The position numbers and the translations under genes were made by a program. This document shows positions 19,658 to 31,344 of a DNA stretch of 64,000 bases, in pieces (position 1 is the first letter of the stretch; every line of letters starts with the position of its first letter). The notes below the pieces were generated by a model that saw only the letters and a list, made by a program, of their open reading frames with translations, was not told the DNA's origin and did no database searches. Origin of the DNA: Metellina segmentata (taxonomy: Eukaryota; Arthropoda; Arachnida; Araneae; Tetragnathidae). The DNA lies in assembly GCA_947359465.1 (NCBI GenBank), contig OX375876.1, forward strand, positions 122,755,444 to 122,819,443, written 5' to 3'.

Positions 19658-21785
19658 TATGTGTATCAAAAATTTAGTGTGGACGGGTCAAACGGTGTAG
19701 ATTTGTATACAGAATGTACACACACATCCTTTTTTATATATGTATATATAGATATTCAACATTTAATTGAGTTTGAATGATTCCATTTCAGTTTGATATT
19801 AATATTGGAATGTAACTTTATTGATCAAAAGCCTGTGATAGAAGCATAGTTCGATAGCTTCTGAATGACTCCACGTACTCAGTCCTCACTCCACGCAATC
19901 CAAAGTCACACTGACCCAATACTCGTCCAGTCCCGTAAAATTTCTACTTGTTGCGGATCTCTTCCCCGCACTCAGTGTGCCTGCACACTCGATCCGAAGG
20001 TCGTGTGTGGACATGTTTTGTCAACACAAAGAAATATTTATCTTCTTTCTGTTTCTTCTAGTTCTAAATCATAAGACGAAACGGCTATAACGTTCGACCT
20101 TTAATGCACTGTGACGTTTAGGCCCCACAGCAATACAATGGAGTCAGATTCGGTTGGATACCTTCTCAAGCTGTTTATTCCACTTAAAAGATTTTCAATA
20201 ACAATTGGAAAGGTATTTACAGAATTATGTACACTCCACAATCGATGAACGAATGTGTATGCCGAAACAAAAGTTGCTCTTCCCAGGTTTTTTACTCGTG
20301 TTTAACCTCACCGTATAGCTGTATCGAGAGCTCTCTCTTTGCTACCATGCTCTAAGGCCCTCTTTTCACGTCTCCCTTTTTTTCACCGGGGGCATCCGCC
20401 TCCCTCTCGGAATGTTGATCGGGTGTTTTCCAATGACACCTGCAACACTCGTAGAGATATCAAGTCCATACATGTGATTCCCCTCTTTGGATCTTGGAAC
20501 CATTCAGGCAGGGTTTTGCAATGGCGGGAGTTCCTGAGCGGCTGCTCTATAACTCCGGAATAACTTGAATGCAGAATTGTTAAAGTTCTTTTCCTGAACA
20601 TACTTGGAGGTGGGGCGCTCTTGAGGCAGGGTCCAATCAGGCTGCACGAAATCAGTCCAATAGGGTTGCTTGGTGGAATCACGTGACGAGATTAATATAA
20701 CTCTAGTGCCAGGATGTAGAATGCAATGAAGGTGGAAATTAAGGGCGGAGTTAAGAATTGGCTGCATGGCAGCCTGAGTTTATCATAGTAATTATAAGAA
20801 AGTTGGAAAAATCAGGAAATTAAATTACAATTTCCAATTTAAGGTTTTTAGAAGGTTAGCAGGTGTTAGGTGCAAGAAGTCGGATTAGCAAGCCGAATCT
20901 CTGACAGATTTACTGCCTTTCTGGCCTGAGTTATTTCAGAACTGTAACACGTGGTCTTTTTTTTTGGGGGGGGATGTGTCATATGCTCCCCTCTTATGGC
21001 ACACCCACGATGATCTGGGTGTCGAAAACGTCTTTTTTTCCAGTCGTCCCAGCACTCCTCCCAGTACTGTTTCGATTTTAAATACGTATTCACGCCAAAC
21101 GTTTATGTGATGTCATTGAAGTGCACCATCAGAAATTAATTGCAGTAACAGTCATGTGCCGTTTTCTGCCATGCATTTCATTGGAAACAAGCATTAAGTC
21201 CAGTAAAATTACACCACTAGAAGTGCTGCTTTTTGTGGTTTGAATCAAATTGATTTCCTTTGAGGTACGGAATGTATGGTTATTTCTGTTCAATATAAAT
21301 GGACATAAAATAAGGTATGGAATTTGAGTAACAACACTGTCATCAACACATATAAGCAACTCTAGCTTAGATGCTTTGCTCGGGTCTACCTATGCATGTT
21401 ATTGTCAACGAACAAGTAGGAATAGAATCTGCATAAGGGAAATGACACATTTGTAAGAATCATTGACCTATCTTGAAGATGCAAAAGAACCTTACGAGGA
21501 GGAATTTAGCATATATGAATATGTAGAGGGTTTAGACGCAATCGATGCTCTAATCTCCCGAGTTATGTTGACAATTTGAAAGAGAGAAATAGTAGCCCAC
21601 AGGAATTGTCTTTATGAAGCACTAATACCGATGTAGAGAATTATCTGGGCAATAAAACATCTTTAGACTAGTTTCACTTAATCTCATGGAACTAGACTAC
21701 TTAATCTTAAAGCAACAAGTCAATTGACTCGTTTGAACAATAAAAGTATTTATAAAATACACTGTACAATTGTGGTACATATTTT
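19658..21785. other. Unassigned region, possible retroelement remains
   Basis: No clear gene. Positions 20340-20760 and 20860-21100 have balanced composition with partial open frames on the minus strand (20383-20682, 20866-21093). They look like untranslated or terminal parts of an LTR retrotransposon, but no paired LTR, primer-binding site or pol domain is seen. A short TA run lies near 19736-19752. Confidence 0.35.
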
Positions 21786-22165
21786 AGTACTCAAATAACA
21801 GCAGCAGTCTAAATTCTTTCGTAGCGCATTTCTTTCAACCTTCAAGATACAACTGGAGTACCAGCAGCAGTCTAAATTCTTCCTTGGTGCGATTCTTATA
21901 ACCTTCAAGGTACAACTGGAGTACCAGCAGCAGTCTAATTTCTTTCGTAGTGCGATACTTTTAATTTTCAAGGTACAAGTGCTGTACTGTGGCCATAGTC
22001 TAAATTCTTCCTTGGCGCGATTCTTATAATCTTCAATGTACAACTGGAGTACCAGCAGCAGTCTAAATTCTTTCGTAGTGCGATTCTTATAATTTTCAAG
22101 GTACAACTGCTGTACTGTGGCCGTAATCTAAATTTTTCCTTGGCTCGATCAAGGTAAAACTGCTG
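21786..22165 (-). repeat. 63-bp tandem repeat, about six units
   Basis: Units of about 63 bp contain GGTACAACTGGAGTACCAGC, CAGTCTAAATTCTT and GCGATTCTTATAA. Because 63 is a multiple of 3, the minus strand keeps one frame open, giving a 21-residue repeat with RKNLDCCWYSSCTLK (frame 21750-22106). Variant units replace the CCAGCAGCAG part with TGTGGCC. Most likely a minisatellite with a fortuitous frame. Confidence 0.85.
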
Positions 22166-22375
22166 TACCGGCCCTAATACAAAGGTTGACAGACGTAAAC
22201 GAGCATTTTGATATAGCAATTTTGAACTCTACACCATACCAATTCTTCCTTTTCTTCGTCTTCTTTAGGTGTGTACGGGCTTCATGAACCCGAGGTACCC
22301 TATCAATCTATCATTTTCCAATGGGGGTTACTGCACAAAACACGGGGGTCGAAATCCCCGGATGCCCAAGCGATT

Positions 22376-22400
22376 CTTCTCTCTCTCTCTCTCTCTCTTC
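22376..22400. repeat. TC dinucleotide microsatellite
   Basis: A run of about 11 CT repeats. Simple repeat. Confidence 0.9.
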
Positions 22401-22484
22401 ACTATCCTTTCTTTTCACAATAACTTGATATTGTCTGTTTTGCGTTGGCGCAGTTTTGCTAAATACAGTCCTTGCGCCATAAAA

Positions 22485-22885
22485 CTCGAAACCAAGCAAC
22501 CCGGGTGCAAAATTATATTTAGTATCCTACAACACAACTCCAAGCAATTGAAATTGTTCTGTAGGCATTTAGTCCGAATTTTGAAAACTGCAGTTTTGTC
22601 AAAAATAAATGTAAAACACAATTATCTATTCAATATGTACTACATATTTAAAATAAAACATCAAAATTAGTTAACTTACTTTATTTAAAACAAAGGCATA
22701 CTTTCAGAATTTAAAATTCTGAATGTTCGAATTAAGATTTCGATAACTTTTGAAGTTAAATATTGTGTCATTGACATAGAAGATGTGTTATTATAAAGTC
22801 TTTGTGGTAATATCGGTGGGGTAGGGAGGTTGTTCCGTAGCTAGAAAAGAAACAAAAAGTGTGGCAAGGAGCGTACTTGATGAAC
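22485..22885 (+). repeat. Unclassified interspersed repeat R1, copy 1
   Basis: Shares ordered blocks with 31345-31840 and 55150-55605: ACAACACAACTCCAAGCAAT, GAAAACTGCAGT, GGCATACTTTCAGAATTT, GATAACTTTTGAAGTTAAA and GAGGTTGTTCCGTAGCTAGA. Two of the three copies carry a similar minus-strand open stretch (MCFT.. with TKCLQNN and LELCCR). No terminal repeats or TSD were found, so the class is unknown. Confidence 0.75.
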
Positions 22886-23780
22886 GAGATGTCTCGTCCA
22901 TCCAGAACTCGTCGTATTTGTCATTCGAAGGAAACTGACCAGATCGTGATATGATCATCATAAAAAAAGTCGGTTATATCTTAATGACGCGAGATACCTC
23001 GTCATTAGCAAAATTGGCTGGATCCTGATGGATGATATATCTCATCAAAACTACTTGAAGGGTTATATGATTCTTCTACCATTTCGCCAATCTGCCCAAA
23101 GCGGAAAAGCATGGAACAAATATCCTTTCTGTTTTAACATGATCGCTTTTTAAAATCAGTCATACGTAAATCTCGGTATGTGGTTTCAGAACTGAAAAGA
23201 TCAAGAGAACTACACAACAGTCCATGATGGTAGCCACTCTGCGATGGGGGTTACGAAGCGAAATATGTTCGAGGCCATTTTCCTTCTGTCTTGGGTAGGG
23301 AACAACGGGGTAAGCAGTGGCCGGTCGCCCGAGGTTGCTGTAAAAGTGCGCACTTGGATGTCCAAGTTAAAAGTTAAAGGAATGAAGACGGATTACTCGA
23401 AGGCAGATCTAAGGTGTAGAAGGTGGGATGCACAGTCATGCAGAAGTGGCAATTTACCCCCTAATCGGTTCCCATCCATCAAATGACTGCAGCGCTCTCC
23501 CTAAAATTCTTCAAGCTGAGCAAAGCAGGAATTTTGAGCGGCTTTCTTCTTGTCTTCCTTTTTCTTGAGGAGGTTGTGGCTGGTGAGAGAGGAATCTGTG
23601 GCCCGCAGTTCAAATCCAGCCCGTGAACGATTGGTGGCTATATCGTAACCTCCGCTCCAAGAATCTGCAAAATTGACGTTTCTACAAACATGCGTTCGAA
23701 ATTCTGATGCTTCGGGAAAAATCGAGTTTGATGGTTGTTGTTTTCTTATGAAAATCGGGTTTTAAACTACGAATCGTGGG
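22886..23780. other. Unassigned spacer
   Basis: Nothing firm. 23575-23640 contains GCAGTTCAAATCCAGCC, which looks like a pol III B box and could be a SINE head. A frame at 23244-23486 plus has no recognised motif. Confidence 0.35.
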
Positions 23781-24579
23781 TTAGTCATTAGGGCAACTCT
23801 TTTGCTGCAGTAAAAAAGAGCAAAGTTGCATTCATCATTCCCTAAAGTTGCATTCATGAAAATAAAGTTGCATTTATATTTGACACACTAAAATCTAAAA
23901 TAAATTATTCGTAAAAAATGAAACAATTCAAAATATATTGACAAATTTTGTTGTGTACAACAGTATTTTAATGCATTATTAAATACAGAATAACGTCGAA
24001 TGACCGATCCTTGGCCAGTAATTTCTTTATCATTGAAAAACTGCGTCAGCCACAGTCATATAATGTGCTTTATCGGATAGCAGAAGCGCAAAATCCTATC
24101 GCTCAACATTGAGAGATTTTAAAACGTCATCTACAAGGCGAAAAACATATTGATGATCGGACACACCTCGCAAACTCAGCAGTCGATTACGCAAGTTTGC
24201 TCTGGATTGTCAAGAATGCCAACCAATGTGTTAAAGTACTTCTTGCCATTTATTACACTTTCGTTCGTTAAGACGAACCCCTTCTTTCCATGAACTTCTT
24301 GTTTGATCCGCAATACTTCGGCGTTCGCAAGATCAGACACACTTGATCGATGTGTTGGGTCAGGGGCAAAGAATAAAATAGCAATTTCATATTAATTCAT
24401 GCTAAATTTTAAAAAGCCACAGGTGCTTGCATTTATGCAGAAAGTTGCATTTATGTTGAGGTTATAACTCACTTACAATACACCCCATGTCGGAGAAATT
24501 TCGGTTTTAGTACTGTACATGCAGTGCAGAACGCGTGAAAAAATGTTGCATTTGTTGCAAAAAGTTGCCTAAGTCACAG
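23781..24579 (-). mobile_element. hAT-type element (family C), old copy
   Basis: Ends TAGGGCAACTCTTTTG at 23789 and the complement AAAAGTTGCCTA near 24571 match the termini of the element at 28347-29127. Flanks TAGTCAT and AAGTCAC are only an approximate TSD. Interior minus-strand fragments match hAT transposase parts, including a stretch near 24065-24120 that reads like ALLLSDKAHYM. Subterminal GTTGCATTT words repeat many times. Confidence 0.75.
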
Positions 24580-25434
24580 CATAAAACATAAAACGGTGAC
24601 TAGAAAAATGCAGTTAAGTGGTAGTAACGATATGTGTAATGGAAAATGGTTTTATTGTCCAACAAGATCTGATTAGTTCTTCAAATGACGGAAACTCTTG
24701 GCGTCTGTCTCGATGAGATACCTACCTCGTCGAGTTAATGACCAGGAGGACTAGGGGCTAAAGTGTGTTTTCTTCCCCTTAAAGATTGTCCAGTAAGCTT
24801 TGGCTTTTCACTTGAGTAGGGTTTGTACGAGGAAAAATAATGTTCCACCTTGCACCAAGTGTTCGACCGCTTCTGTTTCACCTGGGCACATTCTTTCCAG
24901 TAGCGAAGTCGTAAAGAAGGATTTCTTAAAAAGTTTGGTGCTGACTCTCCATGAACTCGAAGCTAACGGTTTTTAGAGATCTGGACTAGCTTAAACTAGA
25001 TCAATAGGATCAGTAAAACGACACAAAGTTTTGGAACATCCTTTTTTTATTTTATTATTATTTTATTTTTTTATAAGACCCGTACAATCATTACATATTA
25101 TTGATATTTCCGCGAATTGTCAAGCTCTAGTCCAACAATTCCCAAGCTTTTTTAGCCGCGGAAGTTTTTTTGAAGAAAAAGTTTCTCGTGTAGCCCTAAG
25201 AAATGTTTGTGTTCTGTTCTACCTGTCTATGTTCTAGGAGGCATATTACTTACGATACGTTTATGAAAGTATGAATACTAAGGTATATATATTAATGAAG
25301 GAAAATATTAGAAAAATTAACCGGAGACAATATTATTCATTATTTAAATCTACAAAATGATATAACACAACTAGTTAAGATATTTGAAAACTTACAACGC
25401 TACATGTACACCCGATGTTAATGTGAACAATGCG
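24580..25434. other. Unassigned AT-rich spacer
   Basis: No gene or element recognised. 25031-25237 plus is an open frame in T-rich sequence without a motif. Confidence 0.4.
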
Positions 25435-26282
25435 CCTGATGCTTTTAAATGATGGCTGCTGGTTTTGACGTCACTGAAAATGGATCTACAATCCACTCAG
25501 AATTCTTTCGAATCGATTCCTGTGTATCCATTGGAAAGTATGAATTCAAATATTGAAGCACATTGCTAAGGTGTTCTTTTATTGTTGCTGTCAATGATTC
25601 ATTCATTGTTATGTTATTTTCTTCTAAAAAGTTTCAAGTCAATGAGAAACATGTCGGATTCTTATTCTCGACGCTTTCCATGTAGAACGCTATCTTTTTT
25701 TTTCAGCGCTGTTATTTTGTCATTAGCATCGAATATTATCTTCCTCTTTTGTTGTATAAATGAGCTGAATTCGTTCATTTTCGAAAAATTTTTTGCAACG
25801 TAGCATAATTTTCACAGCCATTTCTGATTTTTCAAATTATCTGCTAGCAAACTGTCTCGGTCAATCAAAATTGAAGAACCGTCCGTTCAAAGGTCAAGTA
25901 AACGAGACAACGCTCTACCTCGTGACATCATCGTATTTCTGTGTCTAATAACAATGACTCGTGTATACTTCCCACAGTATTTGGAGCAGTCTACTCTTCA
26001 AAGGCCTTATCAAAGTTGATAATCTTGACGGCGTTGTCTTGTACCTGCTTTAATAACTGGTGTTTTTTCGTTGCGAGGGAGTGTTAGTGCAGTACACAAG
26101 GACTACTTGTGCAATACCCAAACTACTATCTGAGAAAGCACTTTTCGCTTGATGGAATCAGTATCGTTTTTTCCACGAGATGGAAGCAGCAATTTAATTT
26201 TTGTCGTCTTCATAACTGACGCGGACGGAGCCCCTGAAAATCACTCGCGGATCCCCAAGGTCTCACATTTTGGGAAACGGTG
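25435..26282 (-). mobile_element. hAT element (family D), truncated copy
   Basis: Right end GGGAAACGGTG at 26272-26282 is the complement of the hAT-type end CACCGTTTCCC. The interior on the minus strand matches 38678-39290 of the family D element, including TCAAGCGAAAAGTGCTTTCT, AGTTTGCTAGCAGATAATTT and the complement of CAGAATTCTTTCGAATCGAT. It retains interior sequence deleted from the 38.7-kb copy but lacks the 3' half beyond about 25435. No intact frame. Confidence 0.75.
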
Positions 26283-26344
26283 ATCTAGTCTAATCTCTAC
26301 ATGAGAAAATGGCCGTAGAGCAATAATACAAACTCTATCTTGGT

Positions 26345-26740
26345 AATCCATACATTCGAACTCGCACCATCTCTGTCAAAATATTTCAATACGAGCATTT
26401 CAAAGTTATTAGTCACATCTTTAATGATATTATATCTTTTATTCTATATATATACAGTAATAAGCAACAATATTTCTTGATTACTTCCGGAAACAATTAC
26501 TCAAAATAAAATTTCATCTGTGAAGTATCTGATGCTGATGGCCTCACTATGTAGGAGAATGCTTTCAAAATTCTAGAACTAACGTATTACTAAATATTGT
26601 ATTTTCTAATGACAATCAAGAAAAGCAATCAAGGATAGAATCAAGCTATTCATAATGAAAACTTTCAAGCAAAAATAATCATTTCAACATAGCTATTACT
26701 GTTATTGGATTTCAAGGGTACATGGAAAGTCCTTTAGCTC
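26345..26740 (+). repeat. Segmental repeat copy 1 flanking the Tc1 element
   Basis: Blocks such as TTTTCTAATGACAATCAAGA, AAAGCAATCAA and CCTTTAGCTC recur at 28060-28260 and partly at 29285-29400. They appear to be units of an old tandem or segmental duplication later separated by the Tc1 (26843-28054) and hAT (28347-29127) insertions. Confidence 0.5.
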
Positions 26741-26840
26741 GTAAAAAAGGACAAGAATATAAAGAAAACAGCTACAAAGCGCTGAAGAGTTCCAGACATC
26801 AGGAAAAATTATGTAGACCAATAATGTATCCGTGGGGATA

Positions 26841-28056
26841 TACACAGTCCAGTCACATTTATGTGACCACCACCTACTTTCGACGTCAACGTGAAATAAC
26901 CAATCACAAAAGGCAGGTGGCAGCACATTGCGGTGGAGTGTATATAAAGGATGTCCTAGGGCATCGGAAAGCATTTCAATCGTTGGCGTAATGCAGAAAC
27001 GTAGCGATTTATCCGACGTCCAAAAGGGCATGATTATTGGCTTTCGGGCCAAGGGTGGAAGCATTTCGGAAACGTCTAGTTTTGTGAACTGTTCGCGTGC
27101 CGCCGTGGTAAAAGTATACCGTGCATGGCAAAATGGCACTATCCAAAATCAGCGGCGTGGCACATGTGGTGCACCACGGGCTATAGATGACAGAGGCGAA
27201 CGAAGGCTGCGGAGATGCGTTCGGGCGAATAGACGTACAACTGTTGAGAAACTGACCGACCAGATGAACCAAGGGGCTACCAAGAGTGTATCCTCAACAA
27301 CGGTGAACCCACAGCGAACGTTGCTGCGCATGGACCTCCGCAGCAGACGCCTGGTTAATGCACCTATGCTGACTGGTGTTTATCGGCAACGAAGGCTGGA
27401 ATTTGCACGCCAGTACCGCAACTGGACGTCCACAGAGTGGCGACAGGTGGCTTTTTCCGATGAATCACGTTTTATGCTCCATCGGACAGATGGACGTTGG
27501 CGTAAACGGCGTGAAACGTCTGAAAGCAAACATCCTGCAACAATTGTCGGAAGGATCCAGGCTGGAGGTGGGAGTATTATGGTTTGGGGAATGTTTTCCT
27601 GGCATTCACTGGGTGCACTCATCATTGTGGAAGGCACGATGGATCAGCACAAGTACGCATCTGTCCTTGCGGACCATGTCCACCCCTACATGCGAATTAT
27701 TTTCCCTCAGAATGATAGCATCTACTAGCAGGACAATGCGAGGTGTCATACAGCTCGCAGTGTATGTGCGTTGTTCGAAGAGCACCATGATAAGTTTACC
27801 GTACTCCTCTGGCCAGCAAACTCACCGGATTTAAACCCAATCGAGAATCGATCGGGTTGCTCGCGCCATGGATCCTCAACCGCGTAATCCCGCGCAGCTG
27901 GCCACTGCACTGGAGTCGGCATGGCTCAAAATCCCAGTGAACACCTTCAGAAACCTAATTGACTCTCTTCTTGCACGTCTCGCAGCGTTCTGCTCTGCCA
28001 AAGGTGGTTATTCTGGCTTTTGACAGGTGGTCACATTAATGTGACTGGACTGTGTA
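26841..28056 (+). mobile_element. Tc1-like transposon, nearly complete, TA TSD
   Basis: Element 26843-28054 (1212 bp). The terminal 29 bases start CACAGTCCAGTCACATTTAT and match the opposite end with a single difference; TA lies on both sides. This length is close to the usual 1.2-1.3 kb of autonomous Tc1-like elements. It contains one transposase gene with a nonsense codon and a small deletion. Among the transposons here it is the least decayed, so the insertion is comparatively recent. Confidence 0.95.
26991..28023 (+). pseudogene. Tc1 transposase, nonsense codon and small deletion
   Basis: The ATG at 26991 gives MQKRSDLSDVQKGMIIGF, the first helix-turn-helix, followed by a second one (RRTTVEKLTDQMN). 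The catalytic core shows AFSDESRF (first Asp) and GGGSIMVWGMFS. A TAG at 27726 sits just before QDNARCHTA (second Asp). The same frame continues to LLWPANSPDLNPIEN (Glu). A deletion of several codons with a frame change follows, and homology resumes with ARAMDPQPRNPAQLATALES to GGYSGF at about 28020. All three catalytic acids are encoded, but the protein is interrupted. An upstream ATG at 26928 is in frame but lies outside family homology. Confidence 0.9.
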
Positions 28057-28338
28057 GATGGTGATGGCCACCAACTTTGTAATGGAATGTTATCAGTTCT
28101 AGAAATAAGGAGATATTAATATATAACTTGTTTTTCAACGGCAATGAAGAAAAGTAATCAAAGAAATAATTCAACTACGATGATGAAAGCTTCCAAACAA
28201 AAGTCATCACTTGGCAGGAACTTATAAGATACATTGAAATTCCTTTAGCTCACCAAAATGTTTTACTTTTGTCATAGTTGACAATTTTTTTATGTTTTGA
28301 AATTAACTTTTGTTCCAAAATAAGATGTTTAAAAAATT
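28057..28338 (+). repeat. Segmental repeat copy 2
   Basis: Matches 26530-26740 through GAAGAAAAGTAATCAAAG, GAAAGCTTCCAAACAAAAGT and CCTTTAGCTCACC with moderate divergence. See the entry at 26345. Confidence 0.5.
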
Positions 28339-29135
28339 GTTATTACTAGGGCAACTTTTTGCAACAAATGCAACTTTTTTTCACACGTTCTACGCTGCAT
28401 GTAAAGTACTAAAAAGTACTGAAATATGTAAAGTACTGAATTCCTCCAACATGGGGTGTATTGTAAGTGAATTATAACCACCGCAACATAAATGCAACTT
28501 TCTGCATAAATGCAACTTTTGTATAAATACAACTTTTGTATAAATGCAACTTTTTGAAAAAATGCAACCTCCTACAACTTTTTAAAATTTAATGCTTAAA
28601 TGAATTAATATGAAATTGCTATTTCATTTTTTGCCCTCTCACGTGTGCACGATCTTGCGAATGTCGAAGTACTGCGGATCAAACGAGAAGTTCATGGAAA
28701 GAAGGTGTTCGTCCTAACAGAGATAAAAGTGAAATAAATGGCAAGAAGTACTTTAACACATTGGTTGGCACTCTTTTGACGGTTTTTGCTGCACTTTCCA
28801 GAAATGATTTTCCCCTAAGTCAGTATTTGCTGCTGCAACAATGTCAGGCAACATCAGTCTCTGTCGAGCGCACTTTTTCAATGTTAAAGAAATTACTGGC
28901 CAAGGATCGGCCATTGAACGACATCAACGTTCTTCTTTATTTAATAATGTATTATAATATTGTTGTACACAACTAAAATTATCAATAATTTTTTTTATTT
29001 TTTACGAACAATTTATTTTATATTCTAGTGTATCAAAAATAAATGCAACTTTATTTCCATAAATGCAACTTTAGGGAATGATAAATGCAACATTTCCCAT
29101 TTTTACTGCAACACAAAAGTTGCCCTAGTTATTAC
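28339..29135 (+). mobile_element. hAT element (family C), internally deleted, exact 8-bp TSD
   Basis: Element 28347-29127 (781 bp) between exact GTTATTAC duplications at 28339-28346 and 29128-29135. Ends are TAGGGCAACTTTTTGCAAC and the complement of CAACACAAAAGTTGCCCTA. Subterminal regions repeat AAATGCAACTTT many times, as in many hAT elements where such words bind transposase. Interior holds a C-terminal transposase remnant. Confidence 0.95.
28761..28976 (+). pseudogene. hAT transposase dimerisation-domain remnant (family C)
   Basis: Open stretch with SQYLLLQQCQATSVSVERTF, then SMLKKLLAKDRPLNDINVLL and a stop after about 71 codons. The SVERTFS..K motif is the hAT C-terminal dimerisation domain. 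The BED finger and catalytic core are missing, so it is a deletion product that would depend on a complete relative for movement. Confidence 0.85.
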
Positions 29136-29640
29136 CAAATAAATAAAACAAAATATTTCACAAAGTACAAAAATTAAAAAAAAAACAAAAAAAAAACATT
29201 GTTTTTAAGTAGTGTTTGAGAAACAGATTTCAAAACATGCAGAATCAAATGATTTCACAATTGCTCTTCAAAGTTTCAAGCTCATATCCGAAACTCGCAC
29301 CCTCAAATTTATTTCTTACAATGACAATCAGGAAAAGCAATCAAAGAAATTCCATTAATTGAGCAGCATTTATAATCATTCTTGTATTACACGATTTAGA
29401 GTTATGGCGAAATAAGTACAGCGCATGAATTTGAAAAATTTATCAATTCCAATTAATGATTTTTCTAACTTTCTTTTAGAAAATATTTTCCTGTTGTTAC
29501 TTATGCATTTCCTTTTTAGTTGGCTTTAAATTGATAGTATTATGTAGTATAACTTAGTATGCATTTTATTGTTTCTTTCTCGCTTTCCGTTCCCCTCTTT
29601 TATTTGACCATCCCTGCATCAGTGATAATTATCACGTGTC
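29136..29640. repeat. Spacer with third segmental repeat copy
   Basis: 29285-29400 shares ACAATGACAATCAGGAAAAG and CAATCAAAGAAAT with the copies at 26600 and 28140. The rest is AT-rich and unassigned. Confidence 0.4.
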
Positions 29641-29739
29641 TATTGACAAATGGAATCACTATCAAATCCATACGTCAAATACATTCCCAGACTCCCTGAA
29701 ATAACCCTCGCAATCACGCAGACGTATCGCATTAAAATT

Positions 29740-30135
29740 AAGCGCAAAAGACGTGGAAATGTAGAATGGATCAATATTCGACACACGGCAATGTTAGATG
29801 TATCGCATTTGTTTTCTTCTCATTTCTATCACCATGTGAGAAGCGCGGGGACGTTGTAATGTAGAATGGACCAATGTTTTCGACGCGATACATCGTAATT
29901 CAACACAAGAGAATGTTAGACAAGTCGAATTAAAATTGTTTATTTTTCTTACCATGACTACCGTCATGTGAGAAGCACAAATACGTTGTAATGTAGAATA
30001 CACCGCTGTTCGACACACGGCAATGTTTGACAAGTCGCATTAAACATAAAATTTTTTTTCTCCTTACCTTGACAACCATCATGTAAGAAGCGCAAATATA
30101 TTGTAGTGTAGAATGGACCCATGTTCGACTCGCGA
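29740..30135. repeat. Degenerate tandem repeat, 97-132 bp units
   Basis: GTAGAATGGA-like words with TTCGACACACGGCAATGTT and CATGTGAGAAGCGC recur at about 29763, 29860, 29992 and 30107. Unit lengths vary between 97 and 132 bp, showing an old array with indels. Confidence 0.75.
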
Positions 30136-31344
30136 CTGCAAAACTAATTTTTTAATGAATGATAATATGTAAAACATTTAAGTCTTGTGTTTTTAAATAT
30201 GATACATAAAACAGGAAAAAACTATACAAGTTTATACAATTTGGACTAAAAAAACTAAATTCAAACGACGTTCGCTTCTTTTTATGAAAAGAAATCACCC
30301 AAATGAGCGTTAAAATTCTCACATATATTCCACTTTGGAAATTGCTGTCTTTATCATAGGTCGTTATACTTTTACATAGCATTACCAGACCACCGGAGTT
30401 GGTCGACCATGAATCGTTAATCCGAAAGTATGGTTGCTAAACTTACAAATGTGAATCCAATACTAGAAAAATAAGCTAATTATAAAGCCCCATACCTAAT
30501 AATTTACCAATGTTCTCAAACAATTCGAACCTAATTTCACGCATCATTCTGCATGGGTATACAGATGGAGACTCAGCGTTTTTACCATACCTTATTTGAA
30601 TTATATCACGCACTGCAGAGATTACTGAACTCGAAAGCAAACATACAATCTAGGCAAAATACAATCCGAATGAAAAGTCTACTTTCCCGGAATATTCTTC
30701 AAGGAGTTAATTTAAAATTAGCTTTGGCTACTGGCATTCATTATACTTCGCGACGCGTCACACATGCTATTATTTTGAGATCGGAGGCGAATTGTCTTGA
30801 CACTGAGACTTTTCGCCATTTTGCTTTCTGGGTGGCAATATTTTCTTCTTTGAACCATTACAGTGTTATAATTGCCTTTGAGGATTGAATTCCCAGCACA
30901 TATTCGAATGCTGATTCGAAACACTCGAAAGGGTCTCCGCCCAGGCGACTGCTATTTGGGCTCTTGGGAAAAGTCGGGGAAACAAAGAAAGGCAACGGAA
31001 ATGGGATGTGATCCGAGGGCAAAATGACGGTGTTTTCCTTGAGAGAGTTGTACTTTCAAAACAAACTATTCTATCTCACCAATCTATCCACTTGTTGACA
31101 CTAATTTTTTTGGGTTGGAGACAGTTATGCTCGGACGAGTTGCACTGTCTCTGAAAAAGTCAAGTGTTGTGGAAGATTAGCACACACTTATTTCGTTCGA
31201 AACAAGACAAAAGTGAAAACTTGTAATGAGATACTATACAAAATCAGCAACAACAAAAAAAAGGAAAACCTGCTGCCAAATTGGGACGGGTTTTCATGAA
31301 ATTGGTTTTGGGGGTTCGTTTATAGTATAAATAACGATACCCAA
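30136..31344. other. Unassigned spacer
   Basis: No gene or element recognised. A 111-codon plus frame at 30553-30888 has no recognised motif and no splice context that I find persuasive. Confidence 0.4.

Noticed and set aside
19860..21100. LTR retrotransposon
   Set aside because: Composition and partial frames are suggestive, but no paired LTR, primer-binding site, protease, RT or integrase motif is visible.
30553..30888. 111-codon plus frame
   Set aside because: No recognised motif, no clear splice or promoter context, and length is within chance for a 64-kb window.
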